Assembly (NCBI GenBank): GCA_012519205.1
Contig: JAAYQR010000026.1
Location: 86,960 to 150,959, forward strand
Reading direction: 5' to 3'
DNA length: 64,000 bases
Source of the DNA: Candidatus Epulonipiscium sp.
GTDB lineage: Bacteria; Bacillota; Clostridia; Lachnospirales; Defluviitaleaceae
The notes beneath the pieces were generated by a model that saw only the letters and a list, made by a program, of their open reading frames with translations, was not told where the DNA came from and did not search any database. This document shows positions 47,128-57,108 of the stretch, piece after piece (position 1 is the stretch's first letter; every line of letters starts with the position of its first letter). The position numbers were made by a program, and so were the translations under genes.

Positions 47128-49524
47128 ATGGAACGGGTAGAATATGGCACTTTTAAAAGAGTAGATGTACCAAAGACAAGAAAAAGTTCAAAATTAAAAG
47201 AAATGTTTACAGATGTGTCCTATAAAGAATTATTAATAGATATTATAGGATTTATGATTTGTAGAGTAGTACTTTTTACAAATTTACTTCCTTTGGGCAC
47301 TGCTTATTTTGCTGCAGGACTTTCTACAAAGGCAAATCGAATTTGGATGTTCCTATTTGCAATAGCAGGTGTTATAAGTGTAAGGCCGCAAGTTTCTTCA
47401 TTAAAATACATAGGAATATTCGGACTAATATTAGCTATTTTAAATCTTGCAGAATCTAAAGGGTATAAACAATCCAAAATTGGTCAGGCAGTCATTGCGA
47501 TGGGTTCTAGTTTTTTGGTAGGAATACTTGTAACGATACTTAATGGATTTACAGGATATCATTTAATCGTAGCCCTCTTAGAAAGCATCTTTGTTTTTAC
47601 AACCACATACATATATAGTAGTGGCATATCTTCATTTAAAAACAACCTTAGAAGAACTATATTAAGTCCGGAAGAAGTAATTAGTATTATTTTACTTTTT
47701 GGCACTGCAATTGCAGGGGTTATAGATTTCTCTATCTACGGCATCTATTTTAGAGAGGTAATTAGTATTCTTATTATTTTAATACTTGGCTTTGTTGGGG
47801 GACCCACTATTGGGGCGGCTATTGGAATTATTATTGGTACTATTCTTACTCTAGTAGGGGCAAATCCTGCAGTGTTTATAGGCATATTTGGGATATCGGG
47901 AATGATTGCAGGGCTATTTAAAGATATTGGAAAAGGTGGAAGTAGCATTGGTTTTTTGTTAACCTATTTGCTAATAAATTTTTATTTTGGGGACAAGCCT
48001 GTTACTTATGGCCTTATAAAGCCTGTAATAGCGGCTGTTGTCCTTTTTATTACAATGCCTAATACAATTTTATTATATATAAGGGGATTTATATCTTTTG
48101 GCCCTAAAATCGGCCAAGAGATATATTATAAAAGGATTAGGGATATTACAGCACAACAGCTACAGGATTTTTCGCGGGCATTTCTAAAATTATCTAAGAC
48201 TTTTACTAATCTTTCAAAGAAAAAGAGTGGTCTAAGCCAAAAAGACATATCACTACTATTTGATGATGTTGCATCGACAGTATGCAGTGATTGTGGACTT
48301 TGTTCCCATTGCTGGGAAATAGACTTTTATAATACATACCAAACTGCCTTTAGCATTTTATCTGCTGCAGAAAAAAAACCTAGAATAGAGTTAAGTGATA
48401 TTCCAAAAGATTTTTTGGATAAATGTTTAAGAGTAGAACAATTCGTAGATACAACCAATAGAATGTTTGAATTATATAAACTAAATCTCTTATGGCATAA
48501 TAGGATTGTAGAAAGTAGGGAATTAGTTTGTGAGCAGCTAAGGGGAGTATCGACAATTATCGAAAATTTGGCTACCGAAGTGTACGGACAAGTCTATTTT
48601 AAGGATGATTTAGAAAGGGCAATTAAAGTAGAATTAGATAGGGAAAAAATTATGTTTTCCGATATAATGGTAGTTTATAATAGGCAAAAAAAGTATGAGA
48701 TTACAATAGAGCATTTTCCATGTAAGGGGAGAAGACTCTGTATAAAGGGGATTGCTCCTTTAGTGAGTAAGGTCTTAGGAAGGAAAATGAAAATAGTAAG
48801 CAATGGGTGTGCAGGAATAAGTGGTAAAGATCAGTGTAAGATTAAGTTGATTGAGGAAGAGAAATATAGAATAATAACAGGGGTTGCAAAGAGAAGCAAA
48901 GATAATACCTTTGTTTCAGGGGACAGTTATTCTTTTATGGAATTAAAGGATGGGCAGTTTTTATTAGCATTATCCGATGGTATGGGTTCGGGTAGCAGGG
49001 CCTCAGAAGAGAGTAGTGCTGCAATAGAATTATTGGAAGATTTTATGGAAAGTGGATTTGAAAAGGATATTGCAATCAAAATGATAAATTCCGTATTAGT
49101 CTTAAAATCTAATGAAGACTCTTTTTCTACCTTAGATATGACTATTATAGATTTATATAGCGGTATTACGGAATTTATTAAGATAGGCGCTGCATCTGCA
49201 TTTTTAAAAAGGAAAGGAGATATAGAAATTATAGGCTCTTCCTCATTACCGGTAGGAATATTAAATAATGTAGATATAGACATTAGCAAAAGGAAATTAA
49301 AGAGTGGGGATATTATAATAATGGTGACTGATGGGGTTTTAGACTCCAATAGGGAAGTTATAGAAAAAGAACAGTGGTTAAAAGGAATATTAGAAAATAT
49401 TGAAGGCAGTCAACCGCAATACATTGCAGACTATATCTTAAATATAGCGAAAGAAAATACAAATAATGAGATACAGGATGATATGACGGTATTAGTTGCT
49501 AGGATATGGGAAAAGTATTCATAA
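47128..49524 (+). CDS. spoIIE: Stage II sporulation protein E (PP2C phosphatase)
   Basis: 798 residues. About ten N-terminal transmembrane helices (residues 35-330), a central regulatory region with a Cys cluster (CSDCGLCSHCWE), and a C-terminal PP2C phosphatase domain with LSDGMGSGSRASEES and MVTDGVLDSNRE carrying metal-binding Asp residues. SpoIIE localises to the polar septum and dephosphorylates SpoIIAA, activating sigma-F. The start follows GGGAGGGGTAAT. Flanked by the tRNA operon and tilS as in Bacillus. Confidence 0.96.
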   Translation: MERVEYGTFKRVDVPKTRKSSKLKEMFTDVSYKELLIDIIGFMICRVVLFTNLLPLGTAYFAAGLSTKANRIWMFLFAIAGVISVRPQVSSLKYIGIFGLILAILNLAESKGYKQSKIGQAVIAMGSSFLVGILVTILNGFTGYHLIVALLESIFVFTTTYIYSSGISSFKNNLRRTILSPEEVISIILLFGTAIAGVIDFSIYGIYFREVISILIILILGFVGGPTIGAAIGIIIGTILTLVGANPAVFIGIFGISGMIAGLFKDIGKGGSSIGFLLTYLLINFYFGDKPVTYGLIKPVIAAVVLFITMPNTILLYIRGFISFGPKIGQEIYYKRIRDITAQQLQDFSRAFLKLSKTFTNLSKKKSGLSQKDISLLFDDVASTVCSDCGLCSHCWEIDFYNTYQTAFSILSAAEKKPRIELSDIPKDFLDKCLRVEQFVDTTNRMFELYKLNLLWHNRIVESRELVCEQLRGVSTIIENLATEVYGQVYFKDDLERAIKVELDREKIMFSDIMVVYNRQKKYEITIEHFPCKGRRLCIKGIAPLVSKVLGRKMKIVSNGCAGISGKDQCKIKLIEEEKYRIITGVAKRSKDNTFVSGDSYSFMELKDGQFLLALSDGMGSGSRASEESSAAIELLEDFMESGFEKDIAIKMINSVLVLKSNEDSFSTLDMTIIDLYSGITEFIKIGAASAFLKRKGDIEIIGSSSLPVGILNNVDIDISKRKLKSGDIIIMVTDGVLDSNREVIEKEQWLKGILENIEGSQPQYIADYILNIAKENTNNEIQDDMTVLVARIWEKYS

Positions 49525-49598
49525 AGTATTTTTTTAACGTATATACAAAAGGTAAAAGGGAAAACTATCCATAGTAAGATCACAATGGAGGGTTTCCC

Positions 49599-49912
49599 AT
49601 GAATAATTATTCTAATAACAGAATTGTATTTATTGAGAACAAAGGGGGGGCTGGTATGAAAAGGCCATCTTTATCTTAAATAAAGATGTCTCTACGAGGC
49701 AAAAACCAAAAGATATAGTACAGGAAGCAGAAAAGATTATTGGTGATTATATGAAAAGGTCTAGTCCACAAAAAAGTGGATTTTCAACAATGATTAAAAC
49801 AAAAAGTATCACTAATAAATACAAAAGAAGATTTATCAATAGGATTTTAAATCTTTGTTTAATCGTCAGTATAGCATTATTTGTATACTGTGTAGTTCAA
49901 GTATTTATATAG
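49599..49912 (+). pseudogene. Small membrane protein gene broken in a G run (or sequence error)
   Basis: The ATG at 49599 follows TGGAGGG. The frame gives MNNYSNNRIVFIENKGG, then meets a stop at 49677. In the frame after the run of seven G (49644-49650), the sequence reads on as WYEKAIFILNKDVSTRQKP, then EAEKIIGDYMKR, a basic stretch and a C-terminal hydrophobic helix, ending at 49910. Eight G would make one protein of about 104 residues. I recall WYE-AIFIV and AEKII patterns in small clostridial proteins. It fills most of the 576-base gap between spoIIE and tilS. Confidence 0.65.
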
Positions 49913-49921
49913 TATATAACC

Positions 49922-49955
49922 AGGCGGTGTGAAGTTTATACATCGCCTTTTATTC
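49922..49955 (+). terminator. Terminator before tilS
   Basis: 9-bp stem AGGCGGTGT / ACATCGCCT (one G-U pair), then TTTTATTCTTTT. The DNA from 49956 to 50114 shows nothing else. Confidence 0.8.
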
Positions 49956-50114
49956 TTTTCCTTGCATTTGCATTGTATTTTTTGTATCATTTATAAGAGA
50001 AACGCAAAGGAATATATTATCGTATCTACATAGGAAATTAATCTAGAAGAGTCAAAAATTTTGGTAATTTAAGTCAGACTATGAGAATTTTAATTAAGAT
50101 TGGTGTTAAAATCT

Positions 50115-51503
50115 ATGATAAGAAAAACCCTAAAAATCATAAAACAATATAATATGATAAAAAAAGATGATAAGATAATAGTTGGCGTGTCAGGGGGGGC
50201 AGATTCCATGTGCCTTCTTCACGTTTTAAAAGAGATTTCTATAACATATCCCTTTACCATTAATGCTATACATATTAACCATGGAATAAGAGGGAAAGAA
50301 GCAAAGAAAGACGAGAATTTTGTCCGAGATATGTGTAAAGAATGGAAAATAGCATTTAGGGCATATTATATAGATATAAAAAAAGAGGCTCTATTAAGAA
50401 AATGTAGCGAAGAAGAAGCAGGTAGATTAGTAAGATATGAGACATTTGAAAGGGTTAGAAAAGAAATCAATGGAAGTAAGATTGCAGTAGCCCACAACAT
50501 GAATGACCAGGCAGAAACTGTACTAATGAAAATATTTAGGGGTACAGGTATGAAAGGCTTAGGGGGAATTCCTTATATAAGGGATAATATAATAAGACCT
50601 CTTCTAGATATTACTAGGGAGGAAATTGAGAATTATTGTATCCATCATAATATAAATTATAGGCAAGATTATACTAATGAACTAAATATATATACAAGAA
50701 ATAGGATACGCAATGAACTAATTCCTTTTGTTGAAGATAAATTTAATCCTAATATTATAAAAGTCCTATATAATATGAGTAATATCCTTAGGGAAGAGGA
50801 AGATTTTTTAGAAGAACAGGCAGAAGATAGTTTTATGATATGTAAAAAAGATGAGGGTTTAAATGTTTTAAAATTAGACAATGTTTTACTTAAGTCCCTA
50901 CACCCTGTGCTTCAAAAAAGAATCATAAGAATTGCCCTAAAAAATTTATCTGGTCATATAAGAAATATAGAATATGGTCATATTCAAGATATTATAGATT
51001 TATCTGAGAAGCCTACAGGGAAAAGGCTGAATCTTCCTAATCAGGTGATTGTAAAAAAGGAATATGAAGAATTAATATTTCAAATAGGGGAAGAAGACTT
51101 TTTACCATTTTCATATGAACTCCCGGTTCCTGGAGTTTTATTTATTAATGAATTAGGAATAAGTATAGAAACAAAAATATTAGATAACAAAAACTTTACC
51201 TTAACTAATAAGAATAACTATACTAAAATATTTGATTATGATAGAATAGGGAATACTTTGCATATAAGAACCAAAAATAAGGGGGATAGAATTTCCCTTG
51301 GGAATGGTAATAAAAAGTTAAAAGATTTTTTCATTGATGAAAAAATTCCAAGAGATATTAGAGAAAAAGCTCCCCTTTTAGCGGACGGAAATAAAGTTTT
51401 ATGGGTTATAGGCTATAGATATAGTGATGCCTATAAGATTACCCCATCTACTACTAGGATTTTACAGGTAAGGGTAGCTAATATGGGTGAACATGAGGTA
51501 TAG
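50115..51503 (+). CDS. tilS: tRNA(Ile)-lysidine synthase
   Basis: 462 residues. PP-loop motif GVSGGADSMCLLHVL near residue 25, HINHGIRGKEA, and AVAHNMNDQAETVLMKIFRG. A substrate-binding C-terminal TilS domain ends near TRILQVRVANMG. It converts cytidine 34 of tRNA-Ile(CAU) to lysidine so that AUA is read as Ile. No strong ribosome site is visible; ATG 50115 is chosen over TTG 50100. hpt follows after 32 bases. Confidence 0.96.
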   Translation: MIRKTLKIIKQYNMIKKDDKIIVGVSGGADSMCLLHVLKEISITYPFTINAIHINHGIRGKEAKKDENFVRDMCKEWKIAFRAYYIDIKKEALLRKCSEEEAGRLVRYETFERVRKEINGSKIAVAHNMNDQAETVLMKIFRGTGMKGLGGIPYIRDNIIRPLLDITREEIENYCIHHNINYRQDYTNELNIYTRNRIRNELIPFVEDKFNPNIIKVLYNMSNILREEEDFLEEQAEDSFMICKKDEGLNVLKLDNVLLKSLHPVLQKRIIRIALKNLSGHIRNIEYGHIQDIIDLSEKPTGKRLNLPNQVIVKKEYEELIFQIGEEDFLPFSYELPVPGVLFINELGISIETKILDNKNFTLTNKNNYTKIFDYDRIGNTLHIRTKNKGDRISLGNGNKKLKDFFIDEKIPRDIREKAPLLADGNKVLWVIGYRYSDAYKITPSTTRILQVRVANMGEHEV

Positions 51504-51535
51504 TGTATTTATTTGTAATGTGGGAGGATAATTGT

Positions 51536-52060
51536 ATGAATCAGCTAGAAATATTGCTTTCAGAGGAGAAAATCAGAAGTCGTATTAAGGAATTAGGAAG
51601 CCAAATAACAAAGGACTATAAAGGAAAAGAAATATGTCTAATCTGTGTTTTAAAGGGTGGAGTCATGTTTATGGTAGACTTATCCAAAGAAATCAACCTT
51701 TTAGTAGAAATGGATTTTATGGCAATTTCAAGCTATGGCAATGAATCAACCAGTAGTGGCATCGTAAAGATTATAAAGGATTTAGATGAGCCTATAGAGG
51801 GAAAACATGTACTAATTGTAGAAGATATTATTGATTCGGGCCGTACCTTGAGTTATTTAGTAAAGATATTAAATGATAGAAACCCAGCAAGTCTCCGTAT
51901 TTGTACCCTTTTAGACAAACCGGAAAAAAGGATAACGAATGTTAAAGTGGATTATGTAGGTTTTACTATTCCTGATAAGTTTGTGCTAGGATACGGTCTT
52001 GATTATATGCAAAAGTATAGAAATATTCCTTATATAGCGGTTATGAAAGATTTGGACTAA
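51536..52060 (+). CDS. hpt: Hypoxanthine-guanine phosphoribosyltransferase
   Basis: 174 residues. PRPP motif VLIVEDIIDSGRTLSYL, with CVLKGGVMFMVDL and DYVGFTIPDKFVLGYGLDY. It salvages hypoxanthine and guanine to IMP and GMP. ATG 51536 follows GGGAGGATAATT; the in-frame ATG 33 bases upstream overlaps the tilS stop without a ribosome site. tilS-hpt-ftsH is the Bacillus order. Confidence 0.96.
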   Translation: MNQLEILLSEEKIRSRIKELGSQITKDYKGKEICLICVLKGGVMFMVDLSKEINLLVEMDFMAISSYGNESTSSGIVKIIKDLDEPIEGKHVLIVEDIIDSGRTLSYLVKILNDRNPASLRICTLLDKPEKRITNVKVDYVGFTIPDKFVLGYGLDYMQKYRNIPYIAVMKDLD

Positions 52061-52155
52061 CATTTATTGTCCTATAAGTTGCACTGATAAAACTAGTATG
52101 ATATCATATTTAAATGGTATAATCCTATTTTTAGGTAGAGGAAGGAGGAACATGT

Positions 52156-54015
52156 TTGAACAAATATTTTAAGGGTCTTAGTTTATATATGTTAATTTTT
52201 ATTATTATTATTCTAGCAGTAATTTTTAGTACTAACGGTATTCCAAGAAACCCTGAAAAACAGGTTACTTATGATCAACTTATAACCAAACTAAAAAGTG
52301 GTGATGTCCAAAAATTAGATATTTATCCTGAAGCTGATTCTAGAGGTGCAGAAATTAAGATAACTTTAAAAAACGGCGATTTAGCAGAAATTAATGTTCC
52401 AAGTGTGGAACATTTCATGGAAAGAATTAGGGAGTTTGAGGAAACAACGGAAATTGAACCCCATGAAATAGCCCGTTCTAATTGGTTCTTGAATCTTTTG
52501 CCATCTCTCGTAATCATGGTTTTAGTTGTTATTTTATTAATATTCATTATGCAGCAGATTCAAGGAAGTGGCGGAGGAAGCAGGGTTATGAGCTTTGGAA
52601 AAAGCCGTGCCAAAATGGTTGTTGATGATAAAAAGAAAGTTACTTTTAATAATGTGGCAGGGTTAGATGAAGAGAAAGAGGAATTAAAAGAAATTGTAGA
52701 TTTTCTGAAGCAACCTAAAAAGTTCGTTGAACTGGGAGCTAGGATACCCAAGGGCGTTTTGTTAGTGGGTCCACCGGGGACGGGGAAAACCCTTCTTGCT
52801 AAAGCTGTAGCTGGAGAAGCAGGAGTTCCTTTCTTTAGCATATCCGGTTCTGATTTTGTGGAAATGTTTGTAGGAGTGGGGGCATCCCGAGTAAGAGATC
52901 TCTTTGAACAGGCTAAGAAAAATTCTCCATGTATTATATTTATTGATGAAATCGATGCTGTAGGGCGAAGACGTGGAGCCGGACTCGGAGGAGGCCATGA
53001 CGAGAGAGAACAAACCCTTAACCAATTATTGGTTGAAATGGATGGGTTTGGTGTCAATGAGGGAGTTATAGTGGTTGCTGCCACTAATAGAGCTGATATA
53101 TTAGACCCTGCTCTTTTACGTCCCGGTCGTTTTGATAGGAGAGTAGTAGTAGGCAGACCAGATGTAAGAGGGAGGGAAGAAATTCTTAAGGTTCATGCAA
53201 AAGGCAAACCCCTAGAAGAAGATGTTGATTTAAGGATAGTTGCACAAACGACTGCCGGATTTACAGGGGCTGACCTTGAAAGTCTTCTTAATGAAGCGGC
53301 GCTATTATCAGCTAGGGAAGATAAAAGGGCCATTAATATGGAAACCATACAAAAAGCATTTGTGAAGGTTGGAATAGGAACTGAGAAAAAAAGCCGTGTA
53401 GTATCTGAAAAAGAAAAGAAAATTACAGCATATCATGAGGCGGGTCATGCTGTAATCCATCAAGTTCTTCCTGAACTAGACCCCGTTCATAGTATTTCCA
53501 TTATTCCTACAGGTATGGCAGGAGGATATACAATGCCTCTTCCAGGGGAAGATAGAATGTACATGACCAAAAGGCGCATGGAGCAAGAAATAGTGAGCTT
53601 GCTTGGAGGAAGGGCGGCTGAAAAAATTATATTAGATGATATAACGACAGGGGCATCTAATGATATCGAAAGAGCAACAGCCATAGCAAGAAATATGGTA
53701 ACCAAATATGGTATGAGCACCCTAGGGCCACTTCAATTTGGAAATGATAATGATGAAGTATTCATAGGAAGAGATTTAGCACACACAAGAAATTATGGGG
53801 AAGAAGTTGCATCTGCCATAGATAAAGAAATTAGATTAATTATAGACGAATCTTATGAAGAGGCTCAAAATATTCTTAAAAATCATATGGAAATACTCCA
53901 TAAAACAGCCAAATTACTAATAGAAAAAGAAAAAATAACCGGCAAAGAATTCAGTGAATTATTTGAAGACCAGGAAATTAGTGATGGTAGCTTAAATCTA
54001 GACACTACAGTATAA
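52156..54015 (+). CDS. ftsH: ATP-dependent zinc metalloprotease FtsH
   Basis: 619 residues. Two transmembrane helices (about 8-26 and 112-133) flank a small extracytoplasmic domain. The AAA+ module has Walker A GPPGTGKT (205-212), Walker B IIFIDEID (260-267) and the ARG-finger region RPGRFDRR. The zinc site is HEAGH (427-431). It degrades membrane and regulatory proteins, and aids sporulation in Bacillus. TTG start after GGAGGAACATG; an ATG at 52152 is out of frame. Confidence 0.97.
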   Translation: MNKYFKGLSLYMLIFIIIILAVIFSTNGIPRNPEKQVTYDQLITKLKSGDVQKLDIYPEADSRGAEIKITLKNGDLAEINVPSVEHFMERIREFEETTEIEPHEIARSNWFLNLLPSLVIMVLVVILLIFIMQQIQGSGGGSRVMSFGKSRAKMVVDDKKKVTFNNVAGLDEEKEELKEIVDFLKQPKKFVELGARIPKGVLLVGPPGTGKTLLAKAVAGEAGVPFFSISGSDFVEMFVGVGASRVRDLFEQAKKNSPCIIFIDEIDAVGRRRGAGLGGGHDEREQTLNQLLVEMDGFGVNEGVIVVAATNRADILDPALLRPGRFDRRVVVGRPDVRGREEILKVHAKGKPLEEDVDLRIVAQTTAGFTGADLESLLNEAALLSAREDKRAINMETIQKAFVKVGIGTEKKSRVVSEKEKKITAYHEAGHAVIHQVLPELDPVHSISIIPTGMAGGYTMPLPGEDRMYMTKRRMEQEIVSLLGGRAAEKIILDDITTGASNDIERATAIARNMVTKYGMSTLGPLQFGNDNDEVFIGRDLAHTRNYGEEVASAIDKEIRLIIDESYEEAQNILKNHMEILHKTAKLLIEKEKITGKEFSELFEDQEISDGSLNLDTTV

Positions 54016-54030
54016 ACTGTAGTGTTTTTT
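54002..54030 (+). terminator. Terminator overlapping the ftsH stop
   Basis: 10-bp stem ACACTACAGT / ACTGTAGTGT, loop ATAA containing part of the stop codon, then T6. Confidence 0.92.
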
Positions 54031-54110
54031 AACCTAGTCAGGGGCGGGACCTATCCCATAGCAGTTATTTGTTATAGGGGGCATACTGACCTATAAAGTA
54101 AGGAGGAAAT

Positions 54111-55091
54111 ATGAAATCAAAAATTATACAACTTCTAAAATCTGCCGATGACTACATCTCGGGGGAGGAAATGAGTAAAATCTTTGGGGTTTCAAGGACA
54201 GCAATTTGGAAAGTAATAACCCATCTAAAGGGTCAGGGTTATATCATAGAGTCTGTCACTAACAAAGGCTACTACCTGAAAAGTAGCCCTGATTTATTAA
54301 CCGAAGAAGAAATCATCTATGATTTAAAGACAAGATATATAGGAAAAAAAGTATACCATTATGATAAAATTGATTCAACTAACAAAGAAGCAAAAAAGTT
54401 GGCATCCAAAGGTGAAAAGGAAGGGATTGTTGTAGTTGCGGAAGAACAGTTGCTAGGAAAGGGTCGACTAGGAAGAACCTGGTCATCCCCCACAGGGGTT
54501 GGGATATGGATGTCTATTATTCTCAGGCCTGAAATTTCTCCTATAGATGCTTCCAAAGTAACCTTAATAGCAGGGCTTGCAGTATGTAGGGGTATAGAAA
54601 GTGTTACAGGTCTAAAATCGCAGATTAAATGGCCTAATGATATAATTATAAATAACAAAAAAGTATGTGGTATATTAACAGAAATGAGTGCTGAAATAGA
54701 AAAAATAAACTACATTATTTTAGGAATAGGCATGAACGTAAATACATATTCATTTCCAGAAGATATAATGAACAAGGCCACATCTTTAAAGATTGAGGGA
54801 AAAAAGAATTACGACAGGAAAGACATTTTACAGCAAATTTTAGTAGAGTTCGAGAAAAATTACGATGATTTTATCAAAAACAATAATATGGATAAAGTCT
54901 TAAGGGAGTATAAAAGGAACTGTTTAACCCTTGGAAAAGACGTTAAGATAATTGAAAGAGCCGGTGAATTCACAGGAAAAGCATTAGATGTATCAAAAGA
55001 AGGAGAACTTATAGTGCAAAAGGAAAATGGAGAAATGGTAACAGTGCTTTCAGGAGAAGTATCGGTTAGGGGTATGTACGGATACATTTAG
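54111..55091 (+). CDS. birA: Bifunctional biotin ligase / biotin operon repressor
   Basis: 326 residues. An N-terminal winged helix (about 1-60, MSKIFGVSRTAIWKVITHLK) binds DNA. The biotin protein ligase domain has GKGRLGRTWSSPTGVGIWM and KWPNDIIINNKKVCGILTE; a C-terminal SH3-like domain ends the protein. It biotinylates carboxylases and represses biotin genes when holo-enzyme accumulates. Start after AAGGAGGAAAT. No biotin genes are adjacent. Confidence 0.95.
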   Translation: MKSKIIQLLKSADDYISGEEMSKIFGVSRTAIWKVITHLKGQGYIIESVTNKGYYLKSSPDLLTEEEIIYDLKTRYIGKKVYHYDKIDSTNKEAKKLASKGEKEGIVVVAEEQLLGKGRLGRTWSSPTGVGIWMSIILRPEISPIDASKVTLIAGLAVCRGIESVTGLKSQIKWPNDIIINNKKVCGILTEMSAEIEKINYIILGIGMNVNTYSFPEDIMNKATSLKIEGKKNYDRKDILQQILVEFEKNYDDFIKNNNMDKVLREYKRNCLTLGKDVKIIERAGEFTGKALDVSKEGELIVQKENGEMVTVLSGEVSVRGMYGYI

Positions 55092-55100
55092 GAGGGAATT

Positions 55101-55457
55101 ATGGAAAAAGAAGTTATGGCATCAGCTTCATATTATGCACAAAAATATTACAGCAATCCAGAATTTGACGAAATACCCATTGCTATTAAGGATGATATCA
55201 AGTTTATTTGTATATCCTTGGCAGAAAAACTACAAGGAATTTTTTCCATGGGTTTTTATAAAAATGGAGATATTTATTTTGAAATAAAATCAGATGAAAA
55301 AGACTATGATTTTGATGAGATAGGGGCGTCCCTGGAAATCAAAAAACTAGAGAAGGAAAATAAGGAACTTATAAGAATGCTAAAGATATGGTACAGAATA
55401 TATAAAACAAAAGAAGGAGAAGCTATAAAAGAAACAATATTAAAAAGAGATAAATAG
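55101..55457 (+). CDS. DUF6145 family protein
   Basis: 118 residues, soluble, acidic. ASASYYAQKYYSNPEF and the C-terminal DEIGASLEIKKLEKENKEL resemble DUF6145, a family I know mainly from Lachnospiraceae-type genomes. No function known. It begins 9 bases after birA with GGAGGGAATT and is probably co-transcribed. Confidence 0.65.
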   Translation: MEKEVMASASYYAQKYYSNPEFDEIPIAIKDDIKFICISLAEKLQGIFSMGFYKNGDIYFEIKSDEKDYDFDEIGASLEIKKLEKENKELIRMLKIWYRIYKTKEGEAIKETILKRDK

Positions 55458-55490
55458 ATAATAAAAAAGGCATTGCCTATTAAAATTGTA

Positions 55491-55518
55491 TTGAATTATT
55501 TTTGTTTTTAGATATAAT
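55491..55518 (+). promoter_or_regulatory. Promoter of the ECF gene
   Basis: TTGAAT, 16 bases, TATAAT, 154 bases before the start codon, leaving a long leader. Confidence 0.65.
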
Positions 55519-55528
55519 ACTTACATAG

Positions 55529-55608
55529 CTGAAATTCTATTTAAAAGGATTGATTTTGATAAGAACTTAAATCAACCTCGGTTTCAATTCTGTGAACCAA
55601 GAATTCAG
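55529..55608 (+). ncRNA. Structured leader, candidate three-way junction
   Basis: P1 CTGAAATTCT (55529-55538) pairs with AGAATTCAG (55600-55608), with one bulge. Inside, P2 GGATTGATTT (55547-55556) pairs with AAATCAACC (55569-55577), one bulge. P3 GGTTT (55580-55584) pairs with GAACC (55594-55598). It lies in the 5' leader of the vitamin transporter gene. I do not recognise it as a known riboswitch class; the folding is by eye. Confidence 0.4.
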
Positions 55609-55672
55609 ACTATATAAAACTAAAAAGAATATGCGTCTTGTATCCTTTTGGAACGAGAACGGAGGTGAAGAA

Positions 55673-56272
55673 ATGAGTCAAACAGCAGTGGTAAAACAGG
55701 GCTCTACCAAAAGATTGGTTACTGCAGGTATGCTTGTGGCGATTTCTATTCTTCTTGATGCAACACCCTTTGGTACCATTAGACTTCCTTTAATCAGTGC
55801 CACTATTGCCCACATTCCAACAATTATCGGGGGAATTTTGTGCGGACCCTTAGTAGGAGCTATTATAGGATTATCCTTTGGGCTTGCTAGTTTAATCAGG
55901 AATTTAACTCAGCCTACAAGTATATTATCATTTGCCCTTATGAACCCCCTAATATCTGTGCTACCAAGAGTATTAGTAGGGATATTATCTTATTACACCT
56001 ATCACGGAGTAAGAAAGTTTGCAAATGATTACCTATCAATCATAATAGGAGCGGTAATCGGGAGTTTTACAAATACTGTGGCGGTCTTGGGTATGATTTA
56101 TATAGTCTATGCCAAGGATGTTGTAGAAAAGTTTTCAGAAGTAGGAAAGATAGGCAGTGCCCAAACTATTCTATTGGGAATTGCAAGTGCCAATGGACTT
56201 CCGGAAGCTATAGTGGCTGCAATTTTATCCGTTATCATTGTAAAAACACTGAAAAAAATATATAATATTTAA
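55673..56272 (+). CDS. ECF transporter S component, probably pantothenate (PanT-like)
   Basis: 199 residues and about five to six transmembrane helices; the segment SATIAHIPTIIGGILCGPLVG is typical of ECF S components. The substrate is inferred from the next gene, coaX, the pantothenate kinase. Such pairs are common in clostridia. ATG 55673 follows GGAGGTGAAGAA; an in-frame ATG at 55592 would lie within the leader structure. The energising subunits are elsewhere. A different vitamin substrate cannot be excluded. Confidence 0.75.
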   Translation: MSQTAVVKQGSTKRLVTAGMLVAISILLDATPFGTIRLPLISATIAHIPTIIGGILCGPLVGAIIGLSFGLASLIRNLTQPTSILSFALMNPLISVLPRVLVGILSYYTYHGVRKFANDYLSIIIGAVIGSFTNTVAVLGMIYIVYAKDVVEKFSEVGKIGSAQTILLGIASANGLPEAIVAAILSVIIVKTLKKIYNI

Positions 56273-56281
56273 AGATTACTA

Positions 56282-56306
56282 AGCAGACACTGTAGTGTCT
56301 GCTTTT
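56282..56306 (+). terminator. Terminator between ECF gene and coaX
   Basis: AGCAGACAC / GTGTCTGCT with a 4-base loop, then TTTT. Confidence 0.75.
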
Positions 56307-56331
56307 CCATATTAAAGAAAGAGGGAGAGTT

Positions 56332-57099
56332 ATGATATTAGCTATTGATGTCGGTAATACAAATATTGTATTAGGAGCTTATGAAAAGGAAAAACTAATT
56401 GCTTATTGGAGAATGACAACCCATGCCTATAAATCTGCCGATGAATTAGGGATGTTTATATACGATTTATTACAGCATAATGATGTAGATACAAGAAAGG
56501 TAGAGCAGGTGGTAATTGCATCGGTAGTCCCAGATATTATGTATTCCCTAGAACACGGAATAAGAAAGTACCTCAAAGTTAATCCCTTAATAGTAGGACC
56601 AGGGATTAAAACTGGTTTGAATATTAGAATAGATAACCCCAAGGAACTAGGAGCTGATAGGATTGCAAATGCAGTGGCAACTCTTTCACTTTATGGTGGG
56701 CCTGCTATTGTCATTGATTTTGGAACGGCAACTACTTTTGATATAATTTGTGAAAGCGGGAGCTATGTAGGTGGTGTCATTTCCCCAGGTCTTAGTATTT
56801 CTGCCGATGCCCTATGGCAAAGGGCAGCAAAACTACCTAAGGTTGAGATTCAAAAACCAGAAAAAATTATAGGTAAAAATACTGTAGATAGCATGCAAGC
56901 AGGTCTTGTATATGGATATATAGGACAAATCGATTATATTATAAAACGCATTAAGAAAGAAATGAAGGCACCAAAGGTTAAAGTTATTGCCACTGGAGGA
57001 TTAGCTAAGGTTATAGCCCCAGAATCTAAGACTATAGAAGAGGTTAATGGATTATTGACCCTACAAGGACTTAAAATTATCTGTGAAAAAAATAAGTAG
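56332..57099 (+). CDS. coaX: Type III pantothenate kinase
   Basis: 255 residues. N-terminal phosphate loop AIDVGNTNIVLGAY, LGADRIANAVA, the catalytic-base region VIDFGTATTFDI and GGVISPGLSIS, all of the CoaX/ASKHA fold. It phosphorylates pantothenate, the first step of CoA synthesis, and is insensitive to CoA feedback. Start after GAGGGAGAGTT. ftsH-coaX-dusB-lysS order is kept from Bacillus, with insertions. Confidence 0.96.
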   Translation: MILAIDVGNTNIVLGAYEKEKLIAYWRMTTHAYKSADELGMFIYDLLQHNDVDTRKVEQVVIASVVPDIMYSLEHGIRKYLKVNPLIVGPGIKTGLNIRIDNPKELGADRIANAVATLSLYGGPAIVIDFGTATTFDIICESGSYVGGVISPGLSISADALWQRAAKLPKVEIQKPEKIIGKNTVDSMQAGLVYGYIGQIDYIIKRIKKEMKAPKVKVIATGGLAKVIAPESKTIEEVNGLLTLQGLKIICEKNK

Positions 57100-57108
57100 G
57101 AGGATTTC

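Noticed and set aside
54031..54110. Possible structured leader before birA (GTCAG ... CTGAC)
   Set aside because: Only five base pairs over a long gap; too weak to call.
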